NCBI GenBank assembly: GCA_000434635.1
Contig: HF988135.1
Location: 1-12,577, forward strand
Length of the DNA: 12,577 nucleotides
Direction: 5' to 3'
Source of the DNA: Firmicutes bacterium CAG:110
Lineage (GTDB): Bacteria; Bacillota; Clostridia; Oscillospirales; Oscillospiraceae
The notes under the pieces are model-generated. The model ran no database searches. It was not told the origin of the DNA and worked only from the letters and a program-made list of their open reading frames with translations. The number at the start of each line of letters is the position of its first letter. Positions within the stretch are counted from its first letter, which is position 1. Positions 1 through 5,935 of the stretch are shown in pieces. The position numbers and the translations under genes were made by a program.

Positions 1-16
1 GGCAGGAAAACCCGCC
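1..16 (-). terminator. possible terminator hairpin at left edge
   Basis: Read on the minus strand, this stretch gives GGCGGG-TTTT-CCTGCC, a 6-bp stem (one G-U pair) with a 4-base loop. It lies 17 bases after the stop of the ATP-grasp gene, where the end of the operon would be expected. The window ends before any T-run can be seen, so this is only a candidate. Confidence 0.35.
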
Positions 17-33
17 GTGGCTGCTAATCTCTT

Positions 34-1230
34 TTATCCCTCGTATGTCGCGGCCATGTCTTTGTAGAAGGCCATCATTTCTTCCTCGGTGTCGAAATTG
101 GCCACGTACATCTGGTTCGCCATAGCACCGGACAGGGCGTCGGGAATGCGTCCCCACATGACCATTTTGCTGCCGTACTTCATCATGACCTCGTAATCGT
201 CCAGCTTGTAGCGCCGTCCGTCCCGGCGGCCGTAGAAGGCGCAGAAATGGTGCGCACCGATGGACTTGGTGTTGCAGTCAAAGGCCACCATGTCCGCCCA
301 GATTTTGTACACATCGGTCTCCTGGGAGTAGTTGTACATCTCGGGGGTGTAGCCGCCGGAGGGGCGCATGTTGACCTCCAGACCGATCACGTCCCCCTTC
401 TTGCCCAGTCCCGCCTGGTCTTCGTTCAGGACGAAGAATTCCAGATGGACGAAGCGGCTCTTAACGCCGAAGGCTTTTACGGTGGCAAGTCCGGCCTTGC
501 GGATCTTCTCCGGAAGCTCCTTCACCAGATAGTACACGGAATCGCCCTGGGTGTTCACGATGTCCATGATGGACAGGGGCGTGATATTGCCGGACTCGAA
601 CAGCATCTGCCCCTTGGAATCCACGATGCCGTCGAAGGTCTGGACATAGCCGTTGACGAACTCCTCCATGATGTACACGGCGTCGTCCTTATTGCTGATG
701 AACCACCGGACATCCTCGTCGGATTGCAGCTTGTAGGTGTTGCAGGCGCCCACGCCGCTGTCCGGCTTGACCACCACGGGATAGCCCACGGTGTGGGCAA
801 ATTCCAGCGCGTCCTCCAGCCCCTCCACCAGATGATACCGGGCGGTGGGGATACCGGCCTTGGCGTAGTACTTTTTCATGCAGGACTTGAACTTGATCTT
901 GTCCATCTCGTCCAGCTTGGGGCCGGTGGTGATGTTGAATTCGGTGCGCAGGGCCGCGTCCCGCATCAGCCAGTATTCGTTGTTGCTTTCCAGCCAGTCG
1001 ATCTTGCCGTATTTGTAGGTGAAGAAGGCGACGGCCTTGAACACCTCGTCGTAATTTTCCAGACTGGAAACCTTATAATATTCGTCCAGACTGTCACGCA
1101 GCTCCTGCAGCAGATCGTCATAGGGGCTGTCGCCGATGCCCAGCACCCGCATACCGTTATTTTTCAGCTCCCGGCAGAATTTCCAGTAGGTCATGGGGAA
1201 ATTCGGGGAGATGAATATGAAGTTCTTCAT
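34..1230 (-). CDS. ATP-grasp domain protein, carboxylate-amine ligase type
   Basis: Cytoplasmic ATP-grasp enzyme of 398 residues. The family activates a carboxylate as an acyl-phosphate and joins it to an amine or other nucleophile; the substrates here are unknown. Residues 1-100 look like the Rossmann-type pre-ATP-grasp domain. ATP-grasp landmarks follow: K155 in VVVKPDSGVGA, the hinge pair E189-E190 in IMEEFVNG, E264 in HLEFF, and the metal/ATP motif E285-x-N287-x-R289 in GLEVNMRPSGG. The C-terminal part (330-398) carries FYGRRDGRRY. Such proteins are often auto-named carbamoyl-phosphate synthase large subunit, but this one is far too short and has a single ATP-grasp unit. I chose the ATG at 1230 because AAGGAG (1239-1244) lies 8 bases upstream; the alternative GTG at 1239 overlaps that ribosome binding site. 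It is the last gene of the esterase operon, 20 bases after the preceding stop. An amino-acid ligase-like role is inference. Confidence 0.88.
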   Translation of the reverse strand: MKNFIFISPNFPMTYWKFCRELKNNGMRVLGIGDSPYDDLLQELRDSLDEYYKVSSLENYDEVFKAVAFFTYKYGKIDWLESNNEYWLMRDAALRTEFNITTGPKLDEMDKIKFKSCMKKYYAKAGIPTARYHLVEGLEDALEFAHTVGYPVVVKPDSGVGACNTYKLQSDEDVRWFISNKDDAVYIMEEFVNGYVQTFDGIVDSKGQMLFESGNITPLSIMDIVNTQGDSVYYLVKELPEKIRKAGLATVKAFGVKSRFVHLEFFVLNEDQAGLGKKGDVIGLEVNMRPSGGYTPEMYNYSQETDVYKIWADMVAFDCNTKSIGAHHFCAFYGRRDGRRYKLDDYEVMMKYGSKMVMWGRIPDALSGAMANQMYVANFDTEEEMMAFYKDMAATYEG

Positions 1231-1250
1231 AAATCTCACTCCTTATATCT

Positions 1251-2003
1251 TTAGCCTAAAAACCAAGGCAGGTAAGTCTGCACCATCTTGTACCACCACG
1301 GCCAGTCGTGGTCAACGTCATAGCCCCAGTATTCAAACCGGGTGTGGATGCCCTTCTGGCAGCAGACCGTGTCCAGCCAGCGGGTGGATTCCAGCAGCGG
1401 CTCCTCCCACGCGCCCTGACCGCAGACGATCAGGCTCTTCTGGCTGTTGTAGATGCCCTTGTAATAGTGGTCGTCGGGCATGTTCTGCAAGTACAGACAG
1501 GGGCAGTTGGCGTACACCAGCTCGTCGCAGTAGTCGCCGAAGAACTCCTTATTGTCGTACAGGCCGGAGATGGCGAAGCAGCTGTCAAACAGGTCGGGAC
1601 GGCGGTAGTAAAAGTTCGCGGCATGCATGGCGCCCATGGACGCGCCGAAGGTCATAATGCCCTGATCGTGTCCGTTGGCCATACCGGCGACGTGCCGGAT
1701 ATACGGCACCAGCTCATCCACGACGTAGTGGTACCACTTTTCGTGGTTCTCAATGCGCCAGCGGTTGTCCGCTCCTATGGCTGCCCAGCTTTCATTGTCG
1801 ATGGTGTCAATGGAGAAGACCATGCACTTGCCGGACTCGATCCATGGCGCCCAGTAGTCCACCATTTTGAAGGACTCAAAATCCCAGAACCGCCCTGCCT
1901 GACAGGGAATGAAGATCACGGGCTTGCCGCAGCTGCCGTAGATTTTGAATTCCATATCCCGGTTCAGCCAGCCGCTCCAATGCTTTTCGTAGCGAATTTC
2001 CAT
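1251..2003 (-). CDS. alpha/beta-hydrolase-fold esterase (COG4947-like)
   Basis: Predicted serine hydrolase of 250 residues with no signal peptide, so probably cytoplasmic. The nucleophile elbow is G120-A-S122-M-G124-A, followed by a helix (HAANFYYRRPDLF) and AISGLYD, as in esterase D-like folds. The likely catalytic histidine is H232 in DVDHDWPWW near the C terminus, a histidine-aspartate-tryptophan context seen in uncharacterised esterases of this group. The acid residue is less certain; D177/D178 or E200/E201 (GQGAWEE) are candidates. The protein is unusually rich in tryptophan and tyrosine. It sits between a second esterase (26 bases upstream) and the ATP-grasp gene (20 bases downstream), so it is co-transcribed with both. 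The substrate is unknown; an ester or amide related to the ligase product is a reasonable inference. It is not a duplicate of its neighbour: the two have different motifs around the nucleophile and histidine. Confidence 0.85.
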   Translation of the reverse strand: MEIRYEKHWSGWLNRDMEFKIYGSCGKPVIFIPCQAGRFWDFESFKMVDYWAPWIESGKCMVFSIDTIDNESWAAIGADNRWRIENHEKWYHYVVDELVPYIRHVAGMANGHDQGIMTFGASMGAMHAANFYYRRPDLFDSCFAISGLYDNKEFFGDYCDELVYANCPCLYLQNMPDDHYYKGIYNSQKSLIVCGQGAWEEPLLESTRWLDTVCCQKGIHTRFEYWGYDVDHDWPWWYKMVQTYLPWFLG

Positions 2004-2029
2004 TTCTTTTCCCTCACGTTTTCTCTATA

Positions 2030-2785
2030 TCAAATGCCGAGACACTCCATAAAAATCGGGATCTGCTTTTCCCAGCTGGCCTCCGAGTGATTGCCGCCGG
2101 GGACAATGCGGAAGGCCAGATTGACCCCCTTGGTCAGCAGCAGATACACCGCGGAGGGGATGACCGCCTGGCTTGCCACATGGTTGGCCATTTCGTTTTC
2201 CCCGTAGTCCATGTAGATGGTCGTGTCCGGACGGATACGCGCCCTGGCGATCAGCTCCATCACCTTTCCCGGCGCGACCCAGAGGCTGGGAGACAGGCAG
2301 GCCGCCCGCTGGAAAACGGAATTGTAGGCCGTCGCGCCGTACAGCGCCATCAGGCCGCCCATGGAGGAACCCGAGAGAATGGTGTTCCGCCGGTCGGGCA
2401 GGGTGCGGAAATGCTCATCGATATAGGGCTTCAACTCATTTACCATCCAGTTCATGGTGGTGCTGCCCCTGCCCCGGATCTTCCCCAGCTCGGCATTTTC
2501 AAAGGTCACAGGGGAATACTCCGACAACCGGCAGTTGCCCTGATGGTTGCACTCCACACCCACGATGATGAGCTGCTTTCCGGTGCGCTCCATGTAGTCG
2601 TTCATGCCCCATGACTTGCCGAAGGTCGCGTCCTCGTCAAAGAACACGTTATGCCCGTCAAACATATACATGACGGGATACCGCCGGTCAGGTTCTTCGT
2701 CGTAGCTTTCCGGAAGATAGATGTACGCTCTGCGGGGAGTATCCCCGGACAGTCTGGGGATGGTCACATCCCATTTGATAACCAT
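2030..2785 (-). CDS. esterase, esterase D / IroE-like alpha/beta hydrolase
   Basis: Serine esterase of 251 residues without a signal peptide. Family landmarks in order are: RRAYIYLPESYD (18-29), YPVMYMFDGHNVFFDED (36-52, the oxyanion-loop region typical of the family), SEYSP (88-92), the nucleophile elbow G139-S-S141-M-G143-G, the acid region DYGENE (E196 likely), and the histidine H233 in GGNHSEASW. Homologues include carbohydrate acetyl-esterases and siderophore esterases such as IroE. No siderophore genes are nearby, so the substrate cannot be named. The start ATG at 2785 is supported by GGAGG 9 bases upstream. This is the first gene of a three-gene operon with a second esterase and an ATP-grasp ligase, transcribed from the promoter at 2833-2861 after a leader of about 40 bases. 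Confidence 0.88.
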   Translation of the reverse strand: MVIKWDVTIPRLSGDTPRRAYIYLPESYDEEPDRRYPVMYMFDGHNVFFDEDATFGKSWGMNDYMERTGKQLIIVGVECNHQGNCRLSEYSPVTFENAELGKIRGRGSTTMNWMVNELKPYIDEHFRTLPDRRNTILSGSSMGGLMALYGATAYNSVFQRAACLSPSLWVAPGKVMELIARARIRPDTTIYMDYGENEMANHVASQAVIPSAVYLLLTKGVNLAFRIVPGGNHSEASWEKQIPIFMECLGI

Positions 2786-2832
2786 TTGTCATTTCCTCCA
2801 ATAATGAAGCCGTCTTTTATTGCATATTGCCT

Positions 2833-2861
2833 AGTATACTGGATATTTTCCCGGTTGTCAA
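2833..2861 (-). promoter_or_regulatory. sigma-A promoter of the esterase/ATP-grasp operon
   Basis: On the minus strand, a perfect -35 box TTGACA (2856-2861) is separated by 17 bases from the -10 box TATACT (2833-2838). Transcription should start near 2826, about 40 bases before the first esterase ATG. It is the strongest-looking promoter in the window. Confidence 0.8.
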
Positions 2862-2865
2862 CCGG
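2851..2865. promoter_or_regulatory. perfect palindrome over the -35 box, candidate operator
   Basis: CCGGTTG-T-CAACCGG is a perfect inverted repeat with 7-bp arms and a single central base. It contains the whole -35 hexamer of the esterase operon promoter. A repressor bound here would block RNA polymerase. The sequence shows the palindrome and the overlap; the operator role is inferred and no regulator gene is adjacent. Confidence 0.45.
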
Positions 2866-2943
2866 CTGGCAGGAAAAAGATGGTTCCGCACCAGAAACAT
2901 TTGCCCGCACAAAGCGGACATCCCAAAATCTCTCCGACGCCAT

Positions 2944-2980
2944 AAAAAATCCTGCCTTTCCGAAGAAAAGCAGGATTTTT
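2944..2980 (-). terminator. strong intrinsic terminator with UUCG tetraloop
   Basis: Six bases after the stop codon of the membrane-protein gene, the minus strand forms an 11-bp stem (2970-2980 with 2945-2955) that continues inward through one U-G and four Watson-Crick pairs to a C(UUCG)G tetraloop, 16 pairs in all, followed by a run of six T (2949-2944). It isolates the esterase operon from upstream transcription. The A-rich other side means it could also work on the plus strand. Confidence 0.92.
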
Positions 2981-2986
2981 GTCTTA

Positions 2987-3673
2987 TTACAGGAAATCCG
3001 TATTGCCCGTGTCCTGGCTGTTATCGCACCAGTCCGGTTCCGGGGGTATACAGACCGGCTCGGGACGTCTGGGGGGCATTCCGCCGTCCTTGTTCCGGTT
3101 GAAGAACAGGAAGAACGGCTCCGTCACGCTGAACACGATGCTCAGCACCAGGAACAGCACGCAGTTGTTGGGGTCAAGGGACTTGAAGATATCGTACAGC
3201 GCCATGTAATAGACCACCGCGTAGGCAATGGCAACGCCTACCAGGGGCAGACACAGCCCCAGCACGCCCACCAGCGGCCCTATCGCGGCCTGAACCATGG
3301 CCTCCTCGTCGATGCCTCCCGCAGCGCCGATCAATGCCTGCGCCACCATTCCGATTCCGCACGCGACCATCACCAGGCTCAGCACTGTGGTAATGATGTT
3401 CAGCGTCAGCAGAACCTTCCGCTTGGACTTATTCTCCCCGTTGACCACATAGCGGTACTGATCGGAAAGCGAACCCACGATCCACGCGCTGGCCACAGGA
3501 ATCCAGGCCAGCCACGGGTGGTTCAGCCCCCGGCGCTTGGCAATGGTATAAAGACCCAGGGCGCTTAATACATAAGTGGCAATGCCGATCAGCGTCGTGG
3601 GAACGCCGCTGAATACCCCGAACAGCAACCCGCTGGACAGGGCGTCACTGATATACGAATATGTGTAGGACAT
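2987..3673 (-). CDS. uncharacterised multi-pass membrane protein
   Basis: A 228-residue integral membrane protein with about five hydrophobic segments (roughly 14-44, 54-70, 87-115, 127-160 and 170-192). The positions resemble a family of unnamed membrane proteins I associate with Clostridia: AKRRGLNHPWLAWIPV followed by GSLSDQY (45-73), YDIFKSLDPNN (160-170) and PFFLFFNRNKDGGMPPRR (186-203). No catalytic motif is visible. After residue 195 there is a hydrophilic, proline-rich tail with two cysteines (C208, C216), probably cytoplasmic given the basic residues just before it. The ATG at 3673 has GGGAGGG about 6 bases upstream. The gene has its own promoter (3704-3732) and terminator (2944-2980), so it appears monocistronic, although no clear terminator separates it from htpG upstream. 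Function unknown. Confidence 0.8.
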   Translation of the reverse strand: MSYTYSYISDALSSGLLFGVFSGVPTTLIGIATYVLSALGLYTIAKRRGLNHPWLAWIPVASAWIVGSLSDQYRYVVNGENKSKRKVLLTLNIITTVLSLVMVACGIGMVAQALIGAAGGIDEEAMVQAAIGPLVGVLGLCLPLVGVAIAYAVVYYMALYDIFKSLDPNNCVLFLVLSIVFSVTEPFFLFFNRNKDGGMPPRRPEPVCIPPEPDWCDNSQDTGNTDFL

Positions 3674-3703
3674 ACAAAACCCTCCCTTTCTTTCGGTGGG
3701 GAT

Positions 3704-3732
3704 ATTTTATCATACGGACGCAGGAAAAGCAA
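3704..3732 (-). promoter_or_regulatory. promoter of the membrane-protein gene
   Basis: On the minus strand, TTGCTT (3727-3732) and TAAAAT (3704-3709) are 17 bases apart, with TGA directly before the -10 box giving an extended -10. It fits in the 77-base gap between htpG and the membrane-protein gene. It is a moderate match to sigma-A consensus. Confidence 0.55.
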
Positions 3733-3750
3733 TCCTTTTATTTACAGGAG

Positions 3751-5664
3751 TTACTTCATCAGCCTGCACACCAGTTCGGTGTAAGCATAGGGGTCGTCCA
3801 GCGGCAGCTCCGCCATGAGCTGTGCCTGATAGCACAGAAGCTTTGCATAATCCTTTGCCTTTTCGGGGTCTTCGGTCATAGCCTTCTGCATGGCCTGCAC
3901 CGCCTCATGCTCCGGGTTCAGCTCCAGCACCCGACCCACGGGGAAGGCAAACTCAGGATTCGCCCGCTTCATATACTTTTCCATCTCGAAGCTCATTCCC
4001 TCAGCAGGGGTCATGCACACGGGGTGGCTGCCCAGCTCGGAGGACAGCTTGACCTCCTTGACCTGGTCGCCCAGCGTCTCTTTCACGAAGGTCAGCAGAC
4101 CCTTCATCTCCTCGGCCTTTTCCTCTGCCTGTTTCTTTTCTTCCTCGGTCTGCAAGCCCAGGTCTTCCGTAGAAACATTGCAGAAGGGCTTCTCCATATA
4201 GGTCATCAGGGTCTGGGGGACAAACTCGTCCACATCCTCGGTGAACAGCAGCACGTCGTAGCCCTTCTTCGTCAGGGTCTCCACCTGGGGCAGCTTGCTC
4301 AGACGCTCCTTATTTTCGCCGGGAGCATAGTAGATCTTCTCCTGACCCTCGGCCATGGCGTCTACGTACTCCTTCAGGGAGATCAGCTTGCCCTGCTTGT
4401 GGCTGTAGAACAGCAGCAGATCCTGGGTCGCTTCCTTGTGTGCGCCGTAGTCGGAGACGGTGCCGTACTTCAGCTGACGGCCAAAGGCGGCGTAGAATTC
4501 CTCGTACTTCTCCCGGTCGTTTTCCAGCATGGCTTTCAGCTCGGATTTGATCTTCTTCTCGATGTTCCGGGCGATGATGGTCAGCTGGCGGTTGTGCTGG
4601 AGCATTTCACGGCTGATGTTCAGGGACAGGTCCTGGCTGTCCACCACGCCGCGGACGAAACGGAAATGCTCGGGCAGCAGGTCTTCGCAGTTGTCCATGA
4701 TCAGCACGCCGCTGCTGTACAGCTGCAAGCCCCGCTTGTAATCCTTGGTGTAGAAATCGTAAGGCGCCTTGCCGGGGATATACAGCAGCGCCTTGAAGGA
4801 AACGTTGCCCTCCACGTTGTAGTGGATGGTACGCAGGGGTTTATTGTAGTCAAAGAACTTGTCCCGGTAGAAGGTCTCGTACTCTTCCTCCGTGACGTCC
4901 TTCTTGTCCCGCTGCCAGATGGGCACCATGGAGTTCAGGGTCTCCATCTCGGTGTAGGACTCGTACTTGGGCGCTTTATTTTCCTCACCCTCGGCGTTCT
5001 CGTCCTTCGGCTCCTCCACGGGGCGGGACTTGGTGACCTCCATCCGGATGGGGTAGCGGATGTAGTCGGAGTACTTGCGGATCAGGCTGCGGATCTCGTA
5101 TTCTTCCAGATACTCGGAGTATTTTTCGTCCTCGGTATCGGCTTTCAGGGTCATGATGACGTCCGTTCCGGGAGCGTCCTTTTCCGTTTCCTCAATGGTA
5201 TAGCCGTCCGCCCCATCAGAGACCCACTTCCATGCCTTGTCCTCGCCGTACTTCTTGGAGATAACGGTGATGGAGGAAGCCACCATAAAGGCGGAATAGA
5301 AACCGACACCGAACTGACCGATGATATCGATGTCCTCGTTCTTCTCCATGGCCTGCTTGAAGCCCAGAGAGCCGGACTTGGCGATGGTACCGAGATTCTC
5401 GATCATTTCCTCTTTGGACATGCCGATGCCGTTATCGGAAACGGTCAAGGTGCGGTTTTCGGGGTCACGGGTGATGGTGATGGCGAATTCGTCCCGGTTG
5501 ATGCCCACCTTGTCGTCGGTCAGCGCCGTGTAGGCCAGCTTATCGATGGCGTCGGAGGCGTTGGAGATGATCTCCCGAAGGAAAATCTCCTTGTGGGTAT
5601 AAATGGAGTTAATCATCAGGTCAAGAAGACGCTGAGACTCCGCTTTGAATTGCTGCTTTTCCAT
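3751..5664 (-). CDS. htpG: molecular chaperone HtpG (Hsp90)
   Basis: Bacterial Hsp90, an ATP-dependent cytosolic dimer that remodels client proteins, often with DnaK. The 637-residue length is close to E. coli HtpG (624). N-terminal GHKL ATPase: E31 and N35 in EIISNASDAI, D77-N-G79 in VSDNGIGM, LGTIAKSG (91-98) and GQFGVGFYSAF (116-126). A charged linker lies near 214-234 (PVEEPKDENAEGEENKAP). The middle domain has the catalytic-loop arginine R352 in LNISREMLQ. The C-terminal dimerisation region ends in LVCRLMK, without the eukaryotic MEEVD tail. I chose the ATG at 5664 because HtpG proteins normally begin MEKQ-like; a TTG at 5670 would add two residues and has better spacing (6 instead of 12 bases) from the AAGGA at 5677-5681, so the start is not settled. 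Its promoter overlaps a CIRCE operator, implying heat or protein-stress induction through HrcA. Confidence 0.98.
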   Translation of the reverse strand: MEKQQFKAESQRLLDLMINSIYTHKEIFLREIISNASDAIDKLAYTALTDDKVGINRDEFAITITRDPENRTLTVSDNGIGMSKEEMIENLGTIAKSGSLGFKQAMEKNEDIDIIGQFGVGFYSAFMVASSITVISKKYGEDKAWKWVSDGADGYTIEETEKDAPGTDVIMTLKADTEDEKYSEYLEEYEIRSLIRKYSDYIRYPIRMEVTKSRPVEEPKDENAEGEENKAPKYESYTEMETLNSMVPIWQRDKKDVTEEEYETFYRDKFFDYNKPLRTIHYNVEGNVSFKALLYIPGKAPYDFYTKDYKRGLQLYSSGVLIMDNCEDLLPEHFRFVRGVVDSQDLSLNISREMLQHNRQLTIIARNIEKKIKSELKAMLENDREKYEEFYAAFGRQLKYGTVSDYGAHKEATQDLLLFYSHKQGKLISLKEYVDAMAEGQEKIYYAPGENKERLSKLPQVETLTKKGYDVLLFTEDVDEFVPQTLMTYMEKPFCNVSTEDLGLQTEEEKKQAEEKAEEMKGLLTFVKETLGDQVKEVKLSSELGSHPVCMTPAEGMSFEMEKYMKRANPEFAFPVGRVLELNPEHEAVQAMQKAMTEDPEKAKDYAKLLCYQAQLMAELPLDDPYAYTELVCRLMK

Positions 5665-5688
5665 AATCAATACACATCCTTGGTTTAT

Positions 5689-5715
5689 TTAGCACTCTAG
5701 GTGTTTGAGTGCTAA
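5689..5715. promoter_or_regulatory. CIRCE element (HrcA operator) upstream of htpG
   Basis: TTAGCACTC, nine bases, GAGTGCTAA: a perfect match to the CIRCE consensus. It begins 5 bases downstream of the -10 box of the htpG promoter and so covers the predicted start of transcription (near 5710). HrcA binding here would repress htpG until unfolded proteins titrate GroEL away from HrcA. Confidence 0.96.
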
Positions 5716-5716
5716 T

Positions 5717-5744
5717 ATTATAGCGCACCCGTGGAAAAAAGCAA
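5717..5744 (-). promoter_or_regulatory. sigma-A promoter of htpG
   Basis: On the minus strand, a perfect -10 TATAAT (5717-5722) follows TTGCTT (5739-5744) with a 16-base spacer. Placed directly before CIRCE, it is the expected arrangement for an HrcA-controlled heat-shock gene. Confidence 0.8.
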
Positions 5745-5793
5745 GGGCTTTCGTAAAAATTTCTCGATTTATTCATAATTGGCGCAATCGTGA

Positions 5794-5821
5794 TTGATTA
5801 TTTCAAATTATGTGGTATTAT
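5794..5821 (+). promoter_or_regulatory. likely promoter of the ABC-F / argS transcript
   Basis: TTGATT (5794-5799) and TATTAT (5816-5821) are 16 bases apart, and TGG just before the -10 box gives an extended -10. Transcription would start near 5828, leaving a leader of roughly 108 bases before the ABC-F ATG. Another TATAGT (5829-5834) nearby is an alternative -10. Confidence 0.5.
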
Positions 5822-5863
5822 TATCCTGTATAGTTATGTGCAGCGGTATGCTGCCGCGAAAAA

Positions 5864-5917
5864 TGGAAGCTCTGATTAAATCGCCGACAGCCGAAGGCGA
5901 TTTATTCAGAGATTCCA
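5864..5917 (+). promoter_or_regulatory. long leader hairpin before the ABC-F gene
   Basis: Bases 5864-5885 pair with 5896-5917 to form a 22-position stem with two mismatches and a 10-base loop (5886-5895). The innermost nine pairs are perfect. A smaller hairpin, GCAGC-GGTAT-GCTGC, lies upstream at 5840-5854. The large stem ends 6 bases before the AAGGAG (5924-5929) of the ABC-F gene. No T-run follows, so it is not an intrinsic terminator. It could be a cis-regulatory structure of the leader or a REP/MITE-like palindromic repeat that landed there; one window cannot decide. Confidence 0.6.
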
Positions 5918-5935
5918 GAAGTTAAGGAGTAAGAA

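Noticed and set aside
34..1230. Reading the ATP-grasp gene as carbamoyl-phosphate synthase large subunit.
   Set aside because: That enzyme is over 1000 residues with two ATP-grasp halves; this protein has one and no pyrimidine or arginine genes around it.
247..1254. Plus-strand open frame opposite the ATP-grasp gene.
   Set aside because: Antisense shadow in high-GC3 coding DNA; the ATP-grasp motifs are intact on the minus strand.
3721..3750. Possible htpG terminator in the gap after its stop codon.
   Set aside because: Only short imperfect pairings (AAAAG/CTTTT) are visible, with no GC-rich stem and no following T-run. The stretch is better explained as the promoter of the membrane-protein gene.
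3661..5700. Very long open frame on the plus strand opposite htpG (679 codons).
   Set aside because: It is the antisense shadow of htpG: rich in leucine, valine, histidine and glycine, with no domain, no good ribosome binding site, and a frame set by the codon bias of the real gene.
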